Below are positions 25,471-35,267 of a stretch of DNA of 64,000 nt, piece by piece; the first letter of the stretch is position 1; each line of letters begins with the position of its first letter. This DNA comes from CAYMUC01 sp964471865 (GTDB lineage: Bacteria > Actinomycetota > Acidimicrobiia > Acidimicrobiales > Ilumatobacteraceae). A program made the position numbers and the translations under genes. The stretch lies in the NCBI GenBank assembly GCA_964471865.1, contig CAYYHU010000002.1:1-64000 (forward strand), in the 5' to 3' direction. The notes below the pieces were generated by a model, which was not told where the DNA came from, made no database searches, and saw only the letters and a list, made by a program, of their open reading frames with translations.

Positions 25471-27294
25471 ATGATCCTGCTCGATATCGAGGGGCTCGGC
25501 GCGAGCGTTCCCGATCGGGTGCTGTTTTCGGATCTCGATCTCACCGTACGCCGAGGCGACCGAATCGGGATCGTGGGGATGAACGGCGCCGGCAAGAGCA
25601 CCCTGTTGGGACTCGTGAACGGCGACATCGCTCCCCAACAGGGTGTCATTCGCCGTGGGCGTGGAGTGAGGATCGGATCGCTGCCCCAGAATCCGGTCCT
25701 GGGACCGGGCACCGTGGGCGATGTCGTAGGAGGCGATTGGCGTGGCGCTGCGGCTCTGGATCGACTCGGCATGGGAGGACAGATGTCGTTGCCGACGTCG
25801 CATGCCTCGGGAGGACAGATCACTCGGGTGGCGTTGGCCGCCCTCGCCGCACAGGACCTGGATCTCATGATCTTGGACGAGCCGACGAACCATCTCGACT
25901 TGGATGCCGTCGAGTGGCTCACCCAGTGGTTGAACCAGTTCGATGGCGGACTGGTGCTCGTGACCCACGATCGTCATCTTCTTGATCGGGTCACGAACCG
26001 GATCGTCGAGATCGACGCCGGTTCGGCGCATCATCATGTGGCCCGAAGCGAGCACGGATTCTCCGGCTACAGCGCGTACCTCGCGGGCAGGGCGGAACGT
26101 CAACGCCAGGACGAGGTGGCCGAACACACCCGACGAGCATTGGCAAAGACCGAACTCGCATGGTTGCGACGCGGCGCGCCAGCTCGGACCTCGAAACCCA
26201 AGGCTCATGTCGAACGGGCGCTCGCCCGCCAGGAACGTGCCCGCCCGAGTGTGACGACACGCTCACCTCTCGATCTCGACATGGGCATGACCCGGTTGGG
26301 ATCTCAGGGCATCGAACTGGCCGAGGTCTCCTACCGGTTCGAATCAGACCCCGACGCACACCGCCCGTGGATTCTCGATCGAGTCACACATCGCTTCGAA
26401 CCTGGTGACCGAGTCGGACTCGTCGGTCCCAATGGGGCCGGAAAGACCACATTGCTCGACATCATCGCCGGTGAACGATCCCCCACCCTCGGCGAGGTTC
26501 GTGTCGGGGCGACGGTTCGGATGAGTCGTTACCGCCAACATGCCGACGAGTTCGACCCCGCACAGCGGGTACGCGATGTCATCACAGGTGGACCGAGTGA
26601 TCCGACTGGCGAGCAACTCGAACTGATGAAACGGTTCTGGTTCGACCGGGCGATGCAGTTCGCACCAGTGGGAACGCTCTCGGGTGGGGAACGGCGCCGC
26701 CTGCAACTCCTCATCACCCTGGCCGCGCAACCCAACGTGTTGTTGCTCGACGAACCCACGAACGATCTCGACCTCGACACGCTGCGCGCACTCGAGGACT
26801 TCTTGGACTCATGGGCTGGGATCGTGATCGTGGTCAGCCACGACCGCACCCTGCTCGATCGAACCGTCGACGAACTGATCGTCCTCGACGGGTCCGGTTC
26901 ACTTCAACGCCATCGAGGTGGCGTGGCGGCATGGCTGGCATCTCGGGCCCGGACCGATATCGGCGACATGACGCCTTCGATTCGACCGCCCAAGATTGCC
27001 TCTGACCGGGAGCGGCCTCGCTCGTCAGACTCCGGCGATGATCGCCCTCGACGATCCCCGAGCACCCTTCGCCGTCTTCTCGCCGAGTGCGCACGCGATA
27101 TCGCTCGTCATCAACACGAACGCGCCGATCTCGAAGCCCGCCTCGCTGCGACTGGCGATCACGAGGACCTCGCCGCCATCGCCCGACGACTCGGCGAGGT
27201 CCAAAGCGACCTGGACGAAGCCGAGAATCGGTGGCTCGAGTACGCGAGCGAGGCCGAAAGCCGGGGCCTGGGTATTGCGAGCGATCTCGGGTGA
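25471..27294 (+). CDS. ABC-F family ATPase
   Basis: A 607-residue protein with two ABC domains and no membrane segments. Walker A motifs are GMNGAGKST and GPNGAGKTT; signatures are ASGGQITRVALAALA and LSGGERRRLQLLI; Walker B stretches are LMILDEPTNHLD and VLLLDEPTNDLD. A charged linker (residues 205-265) joins them, and the C-terminal 80 residues are a predicted coiled coil (TLRRLLAECARDIARHQHER), as in Uup-like proteins. ABC-F proteins act on the ribosome (translation factors or antibiotic protection). The ATG at 25471 is chosen over an upstream one because MILLDIEGLGASV starts the domain. Confidence 0.9.
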   Translation: MILLDIEGLGASVPDRVLFSDLDLTVRRGDRIGIVGMNGAGKSTLLGLVNGDIAPQQGVIRRGRGVRIGSLPQNPVLGPGTVGDVVGGDWRGAAALDRLGMGGQMSLPTSHASGGQITRVALAALAAQDLDLMILDEPTNHLDLDAVEWLTQWLNQFDGGLVLVTHDRHLLDRVTNRIVEIDAGSAHHHVARSEHGFSGYSAYLAGRAERQRQDEVAEHTRRALAKTELAWLRRGAPARTSKPKAHVERALARQERARPSVTTRSPLDLDMGMTRLGSQGIELAEVSYRFESDPDAHRPWILDRVTHRFEPGDRVGLVGPNGAGKTTLLDIIAGERSPTLGEVRVGATVRMSRYRQHADEFDPAQRVRDVITGGPSDPTGEQLELMKRFWFDRAMQFAPVGTLSGGERRRLQLLITLAAQPNVLLLDEPTNDLDLDTLRALEDFLDSWAGIVIVVSHDRTLLDRTVDELIVLDGSGSLQRHRGGVAAWLASRARTDIGDMTPSIRPPKIASDRERPRSSDSGDDRPRRSPSTLRRLLAECARDIARHQHERADLEARLAATGDHEDLAAIARRLGEVQSDLDEAENRWLEYASEAESRGLGIASDLG

Positions 27295-27340
27295 CCCATC
27301 TCTCATCGACTGGATGCACCGGGTGCCTTAGCGTGTCGTC

Positions 27341-27709
27341 ATGTCCGAACACCGTCACGGCAAGAACGTTCTAGGACCCCTCGCAAGCGAGGGTCGGGCT
27401 CTACGGCAACAGATTCCCGCGGTCTACGACGCCTTCGCAGGACTGTCGAAGGCGGCGATGGCCCCGGGAGCACTCGACGCGGCCACCAAGGAGCTGATCG
27501 CTTTGGCCATCGCGGTGAACGAGGCCTGTGACGGGTGCATAGCGGCTCATGCCCGGGGAGCGGTGACCGCGGGAGCCACCAAGGAGCAGGCGGCAGAGGC
27601 GATCGGCGTGGCCATTCTGATGTCGGGGGGACCGGGCACCGTCTATGGTCCCCGCGCCTTCGATGCGTTCTGCGATTACCACGCCGAACGCCACACTCCC
27701 TCCGCCTGA
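27341..27709 (+). CDS. AhpD-like carboxymuconolactone decarboxylase family protein
   Basis: A 122-residue protein with an intact redox motif: EACDGCIAAHARGAV near residue 63 has CxxC and the downstream His. It is a stand-alone AhpD-type protein, predicted to act in peroxide or disulfide reduction. It provides a Cys-containing comparison to the candidate selenoprotein at 3123-3650. It follows the ABC-F gene by 46 bp. Confidence 0.85.
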   Translation: MSEHRHGKNVLGPLASEGRALRQQIPAVYDAFAGLSKAAMAPGALDAATKELIALAIAVNEACDGCIAAHARGAVTAGATKEQAAEAIGVAILMSGGPGTVYGPRAFDAFCDYHAERHTPSA

Positions 27710-27845
27710 GCGCCCCTGGAAGACCGCGCCACCGGGGCGGGAATCAGCCCGAGCCGATCGCCAATCATTCACGCGAGAAGAGTTCTTACACCCGCCCGAT
27801 CTGTGGTAAATAACTTATTAGCCAGTCGCTTCGGGTCAGGTCCGC

Positions 27846-30800
27846 ATGCTCTATCGATCACTTCACCGCAGTCTTCTCGCTGGTGTAGCCGCCCTCGCCA
27901 CCGGCCTCACCGCGATCACGGCGGTAGCCACCGCTCCCCCGGTCCGAGCTGCCGACGATGCCCCCTCCGCAGTCGTTGCCGACCCGGTGACGGCTGCGCA
28001 CCGCCCGGATTCGGTTCTCGTCGAGTTCGATCCGAACCTGGCTAATCGAGCCCGACGGACTCTGGGTGCCCTCTGGAGCGGAGTCGAGTTCGACACGGTC
28101 GTGAGCGACCCCCAGGTCGTGGACCGGGTGCTACTCCCCGCCGGGGTGACGGTACCCAAGGCTCTGGACACGTTGACGACAGTGGTCGGTGTCCGCTCGG
28201 CCGAACCCGAGTTCCTCGTGACCACCCAGGTCGTCAGTGACGACCCCTACGTACTCGACGGATCGTTATGGGGTATGGCCGGACCGTCGACGACTCCGTC
28301 CAACTCCTTTGGAACTGGTGCTGGGACCGCGTGGGCCAATGGGGTCACGGGGTCGGCCTCGGTGATCGTGGGAGTCATCGATGAAGGAATCCAGATCACC
28401 CATCCCGATCTGATCGACAACATCTGGGTGAATCCCTTCGAGATCCCTGACAACGGCATCGATGACGACGGCAACGGTTACGAGGACGACGTTCACGGCT
28501 GGGATTTCCACAACGATGACGCCTCGGTGTTCGACGGCGAGATCGGATCAGACAAGGACTCTCACGGCACCCACGTCGCTGGAACGATCGGCGCCACTGG
28601 CGGCAACGGTCAAGGGGTCGCGGGCGTCAACTGGGACGTCACGATGATCTCACTCAAGGTTCTCGGACCCAACGGAGGTTCCACCGCCAACATCATCCAA
28701 GCCATCGACTATCTCACCGACCTCAAGGTCCGTCACGGTCTCAACATCGTGGCGAGTTCGAACTCCTACGGATGTTCGGGGTGCTACAGCCCCCTGATGC
28801 TCGAAGCCATCGAGCGTGGAGGAGATGCCGGCATCGTGTTCGTCGCGGCTGCGGGGAATTCCTCCCAGGACACCACGGCGGTTCCGCATTATCCGTCGAG
28901 TTATGTCTGCGACGGCGAGGGTACGCGCGGATGGGACTGCGTGGTCTCGGTGGCCTCGATCACGTCGGCAGGCTCTCTGTCGTCATTTTCGAACTATGGC
29001 AATGATGTCGATCTCGCCGCTCCAGGATCCGGAATCCTGTCGACGGTCCCCGTCGATGGCTACTCGAGCTTTTCGGGTACGTCGATGGCCACACCCCATG
29101 TGACCGGGGCGATCGCACTGTGCGCATCGAGCAACGACACGTTGACGCCTGCCGAACTCCTCGGACTGACCCTCGGTACGGCCGTGACAACACCGTCACT
29201 TCGCGGCCGAGTCGCGACTGAGGGGCGACTCGACGTGGCCACTCTCGTGGCGGTCTGCGCGAACGGGGTCGAGCCCCTCACCGGTGACCTCGGCGATCTC
29301 GCTGTCACCACCCTCGGACCGCGACATCTCGAGGTGTCCTGGTCAGATCGAACCACCGGTCTGATCGTGGTCGAGGCCGAGATCGCCCCCGAAACGTCCA
29401 CCGGTTGCAGCGAGAGCGGCGACATCTTCACGCTGCCTGCCCGACCTACGACCAGCATCCTCGACGGCCTCGATCCCGACACCTCCTACTGCGTTCGCGT
29501 TCGTGCCCGCCAGGTGGCAGGCCCCAGCCTGAGCGCTTGGACTCCCTGGACCACGGGGCGCACCGAAGCCGCCCCACCGCAGATGGCGTGCTCGGCAACG
29601 ACGTTCGAGTGGCGCGATATCTCGGCCCTGGGCACCCGACACCCCCTTGGCGATGACGCCAACACCGAGGTTGCGTTGCCCTTCGAGTTCACTCTCGGAT
29701 CCAGTACTGCGAGCCAGGTGTGGGTGAACTCGAACGGCCTCGTGTCGTTCGAGTCCTCAGTGGTGGCGCCATGGCGCCCCACCGCCATTCCCGACACCAC
29801 CGACCCGGATGGCTTCATCGCACCGTGGTGGGGCGACCTGAATCCGGCATCGGGCGGTGAGGTCCGTACCGCCACTCTCGGTAGCGCCCCGACTCGCGAG
29901 TTCGTCGTGTCGTGGAACGACATCACGCACTACAACGGTCAAGGATCGGTGACACTTCAGTTGGTCCTCACCGAAAGCGGTACTGCGCTGCTGCAGTACC
30001 TCGACGCGACCACCGATGACAACTACTCGGGTGGAGCCCGCTCGATTGTGGGAATCGAAGACGAATCGGGAGAGTTCGGGACGGTTATCTCCTCGTTGTC
30101 GAACTCGATCGAGGATGGCGACGCCTACCGTTGCGCCCTTCCCGATGCCTCTCAGATCGAACTGACGGCGGTGAATCCGTCGTTGGGTAGTTCCGTGGGA
30201 GGGGCGGCGGTCACACTCACGGGAGCCTGGGGCGGCGCCACGGTGGCGGGGCTGAGCGTCGACTTCGGATGCCCCCCGGGGATGGCTCCCGCCACCGTGT
30301 CCTCGATGACCTCGTCGTCTCTCCAGGTTCTGACCCCTCCATGTGCCGTTGCGGCCACCGTCGATGTACGGGTGACCGTGCCCACGGGATCGGTCACCCT
30401 TTCCGATGCCTACACGTACCGGATTCCTCCTGAGGTGTCGTCGTTGACACCCTGGAGCGGACCGGCTTCGGGTTCGACCAAGGTCACATTGACGGGCCGT
30501 GGGTTCGTGCCCGACGCCACAGCGATCAGCCTGGCGGGTCTGGAAGTGGTGGATCTGACCGTTATCGACGACACCCGAGTCAGTTTCATCACTCCCTCGG
30601 TCACCCCGTTGGGATCAGCCGGTGCAGTCGATCTCGTGATCGCAGTCGAAGCCGCTGGTCGCCTCGAGATCACCGAGGCCTTCGTCTACGAACCCCTCAC
30701 TGCGACGGTGCTCGTTACGAATCCCGGCACCCAGCCCTTGGCTCAGGGATCGATCACATTGACTGCGAGCGCCCCGACAACGCTCAACACGGGCTCTTTG

Positions 30801-32438
30801 ACGCCGAGCATCTGCTCGACGACGGGGCTCACCGTGAACTTCCTCGCTGCCGGACGCTGTCAAGTGCTGGTGGCGTCCAGCGCGAACTCTCTGTATGACG
30901 CCGATTCGACCGTGGTGTCGTTCCTGCTCGAATCACCACCCCCCACCACAGGCGGCGGTGGCGGAGGCGGAGGCGGCGCAATCGGTGGCGGTGGCAGTGG
31001 CGGCGCAATCGGCGGCGGTGGCAGTGGCGGCGCAATCGGCGGCGGTGGCGGTGGAGGCGCGATCGGTGGCGGTGGCACCACTCCCCCAGAGGACGCCGAC
31101 GAAAGTGATCAAGCACCCGAAGCCGGCGAGCCCGTGGCCCAGGCCTTTCTCCCGCGCCTTCAGGGTGTGGTCGCTGCTGAGGTTTCCCTGCCAGTGGGCC
31201 CACTGGTCGTGCAACTCGTTGGAGCCAAGGGCCTCGGCGATGTCGTCGTCACCCCGTTCTCGGGTCGTCCACCCGGGACAGGTCGCGGCATCAGACTCCC
31301 CGATGGTTTCGTCGACATCCACGCCGAGGTCGACTTCGATGTGGCGGAGATCTGTGTTCCCTTCGATGTGACGGTCATCGGGTCCAGCATCCCCACTGTG
31401 GACGACCTGCGACTGTTCCACTTCACTGATCATGCCGAGGACATCACCAGTCGGGTAGATCTCGACAGTGGCCAGGTCTGTGGGGTCACGACGAGCTTTT
31501 CGCCCTTTGGAGTCGGCACCCTGGACACCGAACGCCTCGCTGGGGACAACCGCTATGACACTGCGGTGCAGATCTCACGTTCGGGTTTCGACAGCGGTGT
31601 ACCCATCGTCTTCGTCGCCTCAGGTGAAGGGTTCGCAGATGCGCTCGCTGCCGGCGCCGCCGCCGGACTTCTCGGCGGACCCGTGCTTCTCAGCCCGTCC
31701 CGATCGCTTCCCGATGGCGTCCGCCAAGAACTCGAGCGCCTCGACCCCGCACGGGTCGTCATCGTCGGTGGCGCCCGAGCATTGTCCGAGCGGGTGTTCA
31801 ACCAGATCGAACAGGCCGTTCCTCGCGCTCTGGTCGACCGCCTGGCGGGAGCCGATCGCTACGACACCGCCGCCTTGATCGCTCACTTCTCCCATCCTGG
31901 TGGCAGCGACACCGTGTATCTGGCCACCGGGCGAGCAGCTCCTGATGCCTTGGCGGCGGGGGCGGCGGCGGTGCGCGACGGTGCCCCGATTCTCCTCGTT
32001 CCCGCGAATGGTTCTCTGCCCGATCCGGTGGTCACAGCACTCGCTCACCTCGCCCCTCGAGAGGTCGTGGTTCTGGGTGGCCGAGCCGCCGTCGACAACG
32101 GGACCGTGGCCCATGTCGAAAGGATCCTTCCTGGGACCCTGACCCTGAGACATGAGGGTGAGAATCGCTATGACACCGCCGCGCGGGCCGTGGCCGGCTT
32201 CACCACTGCATCCCACGTGTACGTGGCGCTGGGGACCCAGTTCCCCGATGCCTTGGCCGCAACAGCCTTGGCGGGACATCAAGGTGTCCCCGTGCTCCTC
32301 GTGGACCCCTCAGGAGTGCCGGGATCGACCGCTGAGGTTCTGCGACGTCTCGCTCCCGAGCGCATCATCGTGCTCGGAGGCACCGCGGCGATCAGCCGCG
32401 GGATCGAGTCCCGTCTTGCGGGCTACCTGAACGAGTGA
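27846..32438 (+). CDS. Secreted subtilisin-like protease with Fn3, IPT/TIG and CWB2 cell-wall-binding repeats
   Basis: A 1530-residue precursor. A signal peptide (residues 1-35) and a propeptide precede an S8 peptidase domain with the triad Asp179 (VIDEG), His240 (HGTHVAG) and Ser413 (GTSMATPHV). Next come a fibronectin-III-like domain (about 483-577), a beta-rich domain (583-765), two IPT/TIG-like folds (about 769-948) and a glycine-rich linker (1035-1078). After a further beta-rich domain, three CWB2-type repeats (starting near 1230, 1332 and 1434, each with RYDTA) attach it to the wall. No sorting signal is seen, so attachment is presumably non-covalent. Its 3' end overlaps the convergent DUF885 gene by 47 bp. 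The substrate is unknown. Confidence 0.9.
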   Translation: MLYRSLHRSLLAGVAALATGLTAITAVATAPPVRAADDAPSAVVADPVTAAHRPDSVLVEFDPNLANRARRTLGALWSGVEFDTVVSDPQVVDRVLLPAGVTVPKALDTLTTVVGVRSAEPEFLVTTQVVSDDPYVLDGSLWGMAGPSTTPSNSFGTGAGTAWANGVTGSASVIVGVIDEGIQITHPDLIDNIWVNPFEIPDNGIDDDGNGYEDDVHGWDFHNDDASVFDGEIGSDKDSHGTHVAGTIGATGGNGQGVAGVNWDVTMISLKVLGPNGGSTANIIQAIDYLTDLKVRHGLNIVASSNSYGCSGCYSPLMLEAIERGGDAGIVFVAAAGNSSQDTTAVPHYPSSYVCDGEGTRGWDCVVSVASITSAGSLSSFSNYGNDVDLAAPGSGILSTVPVDGYSSFSGTSMATPHVTGAIALCASSNDTLTPAELLGLTLGTAVTTPSLRGRVATEGRLDVATLVAVCANGVEPLTGDLGDLAVTTLGPRHLEVSWSDRTTGLIVVEAEIAPETSTGCSESGDIFTLPARPTTSILDGLDPDTSYCVRVRARQVAGPSLSAWTPWTTGRTEAAPPQMACSATTFEWRDISALGTRHPLGDDANTEVALPFEFTLGSSTASQVWVNSNGLVSFESSVVAPWRPTAIPDTTDPDGFIAPWWGDLNPASGGEVRTATLGSAPTREFVVSWNDITHYNGQGSVTLQLVLTESGTALLQYLDATTDDNYSGGARSIVGIEDESGEFGTVISSLSNSIEDGDAYRCALPDASQIELTAVNPSLGSSVGGAAVTLTGAWGGATVAGLSVDFGCPPGMAPATVSSMTSSSLQVLTPPCAVAATVDVRVTVPTGSVTLSDAYTYRIPPEVSSLTPWSGPASGSTKVTLTGRGFVPDATAISLAGLEVVDLTVIDDTRVSFITPSVTPLGSAGAVDLVIAVEAAGRLEITEAFVYEPLTATVLVTNPGTQPLAQGSITLTASAPTTLNTGSLTPSICSTTGLTVNFLAAGRCQVLVASSANSLYDADSTVVSFLLESPPPTTGGGGGGGGGAIGGGGSGGAIGGGGSGGAIGGGGGGGAIGGGGTTPPEDADESDQAPEAGEPVAQAFLPRLQGVVAAEVSLPVGPLVVQLVGAKGLGDVVVTPFSGRPPGTGRGIRLPDGFVDIHAEVDFDVAEICVPFDVTVIGSSIPTVDDLRLFHFTDHAEDITSRVDLDSGQVCGVTTSFSPFGVGTLDTERLAGDNRYDTAVQISRSGFDSGVPIVFVASGEGFADALAAGAAAGLLGGPVLLSPSRSLPDGVRQELERLDPARVVIVGGARALSERVFNQIEQAVPRALVDRLAGADRYDTAALIAHFSHPGGSDTVYLATGRAAPDALAAGAAAVRDGAPILLVPANGSLPDPVVTALAHLAPREVVVLGGRAAVDNGTVAHVERILPGTLTLRHEGENRYDTAARAVAGFTTASHVYVALGTQFPDALAATALAGHQGVPVLLVDPSGVPGSTAEVLRRLAPERIIVLGGTAAISRGIESRLAGYLNE
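30972..31079 (+). repeat. 27-bp tandem repeat encoding GGAIGGGGS linker
   Basis: Four consecutive 27-bp units (consensus ggcggcgcaatcggyggcggtggcagt), with small differences in the last two. They translate to GGAIGGGGS-type units inside the subtilase. The repeat encodes a flexible spacer and could vary in length between strains. Confidence 0.9.
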
Positions 32439-34083
32439 ACGCCGCCACCACTTCAGACCGCAACACGTCGAGACCGACCGAACCGAGATCCAAAGCCACG
32501 GCGTGGAACCGAGCGAGGTCGAAGTCGGCACCGGCCGCCACACGGGCCTCATCGCGGGCCGCCAACCACTCACGCTCTCCGAGTTTGTAACTGGGAGCCT
32601 GTCCCGGCCATCCGAAGTACCGATCGATCTCCGAAGCGATCTCGGCTTCAGATTCCCCCGTCAGCAAGCGCGCCAGATCGAATGCCACCTGCCAACTCCA
32701 CGGTTCACCACCATGGAGCGGAGCATCATGGGGCAACGACAACCCGCAGTGCACCCCGATATCGATGACGACGCGCACGGCCCGCAACTGAGCGGCAGCC
32801 CACATTCCCAACTCGGCCTCAGGACGTTCGAGCAGACCGAGTTCGTGACATAAGCGTTCGGCATACAACGCCCAACCCTCCCCGTGACCACTGATCCAAC
32901 ACAGCAAGCGCTGGAACCGTGTCATCGGGGCCCCTCCGAGAACGACCTGAGCGATCTGGAGGTGATGACCCGGTACGGCTTCGTGGTTGGCGGTGGTCAC
33001 CTGATTCCACAACGGGTACCGCTCTTTACCCAGATCCGGCTGCCAGTAGATACCGGGCCGTGACCCGTCCTCAGACGGTCCCGTGTAATGGGGGGCGGTT
33101 GCTCCCCCAGCGGGTGAGGGACGCACCTCGATGCGACGCATCGACTCGGCGATGTCGAACTGGCTGCCCGCCAGCGTTGCGATCATGGACTCGACATGGT
33201 CTTGAGCCCATCCCACGAACTCATCGAGGCCATGGGCAGCGAAGTCGCTGGTTGTCTCGACGTGATCCAGCACTTGGGCCAACGAGGCGCCCGGGAGGAT
33301 CCTTTGGGCCACGCGTTCCATCTCCGAGGCGATCAGGCGGACCTGATCCCAGCCCCAGGCGTAGGAGTCGTGAGGATCGGGATCCGCGCCCAGGAACACC
33401 CTCTGAGCTCGGCGATATCGCTCGATCCCGACAGCATCATCGAGGCGTGCCGCCGGCAGGTAGTGCTGTTCCAACCAGGTTCCGAGATCCCGATACGCCT
33501 GTGCGGCTCGGCGGCCGCGATCCAGCACCGACTCGTTCCCACCAGCCGCGACCACCTGACGAGCGACCTCGACGAGATGTTCACTGCGCGCCCTCGTTTG
33601 GGCGACGGCTGCGAGAACTTGCCGTCGAGCCACCGTGTCACGACGCTGCAGGCCGATCTCAAGGGAGCGCCGATACCCATCGATGGCTGCGGGCAGAGCC
33701 TCGAGCCTGGCTGCGAGATCGTCGCGACCCTGCGGTGTAGATGGATCACTCAAATCCATGATCTCGACCAGAGACTGCAGCGATGACGCGATCGTGTTGA
33801 GATCCCCGTACCACTCCCCGGCATCGTGTTGCTCGAGGGCCACTCCGAGGCGTTCCGCCATGACCGCTGCGCCGAGCCGGTCCGCTTCCTGGGTCGTGTC
33901 GAGACGTGCGAGTTCTCTCAGGGTCGAACGATCGAGTTCGGCCCGTCGTTCATGACCCTCGGGTGAGAGATCGGTCAGTTCGTGATCGTGTCCGTCCAAA
34001 CCGGCGTAACTCGCTCCGATCGGATCGAGAGCCCCGTAGGCCTCGACGTAACGGTCAGCGAGTTCGAACACCGGCGAATCCAT
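32392..34083 (-). CDS. DUF885 family putative metallopeptidase
   Basis: A 563-residue DUF885 protein. NHEAVPGHHLQIAQ near residue 357 is a zinc-binding HExxxGH-like site, and HGEGWALYAERL near residue 389 supplies further ligands. GIYWQPDLG precedes the site as in the family. DUF885 proteins are thought to be peptidases, mostly uncharacterised. The ATG at 34083 opens MDSPVFELADRYVEAYGAL, the family N-terminus. Only the tail of the gene overlaps the convergent subtilase gene. Confidence 0.85.
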   Translation of the reverse strand: MDSPVFELADRYVEAYGALDPIGASYAGLDGHDHELTDLSPEGHERRAELDRSTLRELARLDTTQEADRLGAAVMAERLGVALEQHDAGEWYGDLNTIASSLQSLVEIMDLSDPSTPQGRDDLAARLEALPAAIDGYRRSLEIGLQRRDTVARRQVLAAVAQTRARSEHLVEVARQVVAAGGNESVLDRGRRAAQAYRDLGTWLEQHYLPAARLDDAVGIERYRRAQRVFLGADPDPHDSYAWGWDQVRLIASEMERVAQRILPGASLAQVLDHVETTSDFAAHGLDEFVGWAQDHVESMIATLAGSQFDIAESMRRIEVRPSPAGGATAPHYTGPSEDGSRPGIYWQPDLGKERYPLWNQVTTANHEAVPGHHLQIAQVVLGGAPMTRFQRLLCWISGHGEGWALYAERLCHELGLLERPEAELGMWAAAQLRAVRVVIDIGVHCGLSLPHDAPLHGGEPWSWQVAFDLARLLTGESEAEIASEIDRYFGWPGQAPSYKLGEREWLAARDEARVAAGADFDLARFHAVALDLGSVGLDVLRSEVVAAFTRSGSPQDGTRSRG

Positions 34084-34132
34084 CGCGCCATGTTCCCATG
34101 ATCCTGGTGCTCGTGTCCGCGAGACTGAGCCG

Positions 34133-34786
34133 ATGCATGTCCCTGAGGCCGTCCACACCCGCCGATCGATCCGTGCGTTCCTCCCCGATCCGGTGGATGA
34201 CGCTCTCGTCTCACGGCTTCTCAGCGATGCCGCTCGAGCTCCCAGCGGCGGCAATCTCCAGCCATGGCGGATCTACGTCGTCAACGGGGCCTCGATGACC
34301 CGCTTACGCGAGGTCCTCGCCTCGGACACCGCAATGGATGCCCCCGAGTACGACATCTATCCAGCGGACCTCCCCGAGCCCTACCGCACCAACCGCTACA
34401 CCGTGGGTGAACAGATGTACGAGTTGTTGGGGATTCCACGCGAGGACAAAGCGGCTCGCTTGGCCCAACTCGCGCGCAACGGCGACTTCTTTGGTGCGCC
34501 GTGTGGTCTGTTCTGTTTTACCGATCGGATCATGGGCCCACCTCAATGGTCGGATCTGGGGATGTTCCTCCAGACGTTCATGCTGCTCGCCGTCGATGCG
34601 GGGCTTGCGACCTGCGCCCAGGAATATTGGTCGTTACGTCACCGGGTGGTGAGTGAGTTCGTCGGTGCCCCGTCTCACGAGATGCTGTTTTGCGGTATGG
34701 CGCTGGGTCACCCCGACCCCGAGGCCCCGGTCAACGGCCTCCGGTCCGAGCGGATGGACCTTTCAGCGTGGGTGCGTTTCGTCTGA
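34133..34786 (+). CDS. Nitroreductase family protein
   Basis: A 217-residue NfnB-type nitroreductase. AVHTRRSIRAFLPDPVDDA at the N-terminus and ARAPSGGNLQPWRIYVV near residue 34 are FMN-binding elements. QEYWSLRHRVVSEFVG and LFCGMALGHPDPEAPVNGLRSER complete the family pattern. It is divergent from the DUF885 gene. These flavoproteins reduce nitroaromatics, quinones or enals. It is more canonical than the nitroreductase at 11445. Confidence 0.9.
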   Translation: MHVPEAVHTRRSIRAFLPDPVDDALVSRLLSDAARAPSGGNLQPWRIYVVNGASMTRLREVLASDTAMDAPEYDIYPADLPEPYRTNRYTVGEQMYELLGIPREDKAARLAQLARNGDFFGAPCGLFCFTDRIMGPPQWSDLGMFLQTFMLLAVDAGLATCAQEYWSLRHRVVSEFVGAPSHEMLFCGMALGHPDPEAPVNGLRSERMDLSAWVRFV

Positions 34787-34831
34787 ACGGACGCCACGAA
34801 GCGTCGATGACGGCACCCGTCCTGTGATGGG

Positions 34832-35215
34832 TCACTCGGTCTGTGAGGCGCTCAGGGATCTCATGACGTCGAGGAGTCGTGAAGGGTCGCCCTCGAAGGT
34901 GGCCAACAGCGCCGGATCACAGGCCATCTCGACGCGACCCTCACGTCGCATCAGGACGCATGGAAGTCGACCTGAAGCCAGGGGAACGAGATCGGCATAC
35001 TCTGCTCGTTCGAGATCGTTGCGATGCAACAACACCACCGGAACGCCCAGACTCTCACGTCCGTGGCGGAACTCGGCTCGCTGACGAAACCGCCCATGGG
35101 TGAGATCACAGAGGGAACAGTGCTCCGCGCCGAGCAGAGTGGAGAACCAGTACCGCAGTTCTCCCATCACGGTGCCATCGGCGTCGTAGATGAACACGAA
35201 CTCGTCGACGGCCAC
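34832..35215 (-). CDS. Conserved hypothetical protein with CSLCDLTHG motif
   Basis: 127 residues beginning VDEFVFIYDADG. The motif HCSLCDLTHGRF near residue 32 has a CxxC pair followed by a conserved THG. Similar short proteins with a CxLCxxTxG element occur across bacteria, generally unannotated. A thioredoxin-like or metal-binding role is possible, but nothing demonstrates it. Monocistronic. Confidence 0.6.
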   Translation of the reverse strand: MAVDEFVFIYDADGTVMGELRYWFSTLLGAEHCSLCDLTHGRFRQRAEFRHGRESLGVPVVLLHRNDLERAEYADLVPLASGRLPCVLMRREGRVEMACDPALLATFEGDPSRLLDVMRSLSASQTE

Positions 35216-35267
35216 CTCCCCAGGCTAGGTCACCGTGAACCCACCTCGAGTCCGACCCGAATGCCCC

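Noticed and set aside
30972..31079. CRISPR-like direct repeats
   Set aside because: The 27-bp units are back to back with no spacers and encode a glycine-rich linker in frame with the subtilase.
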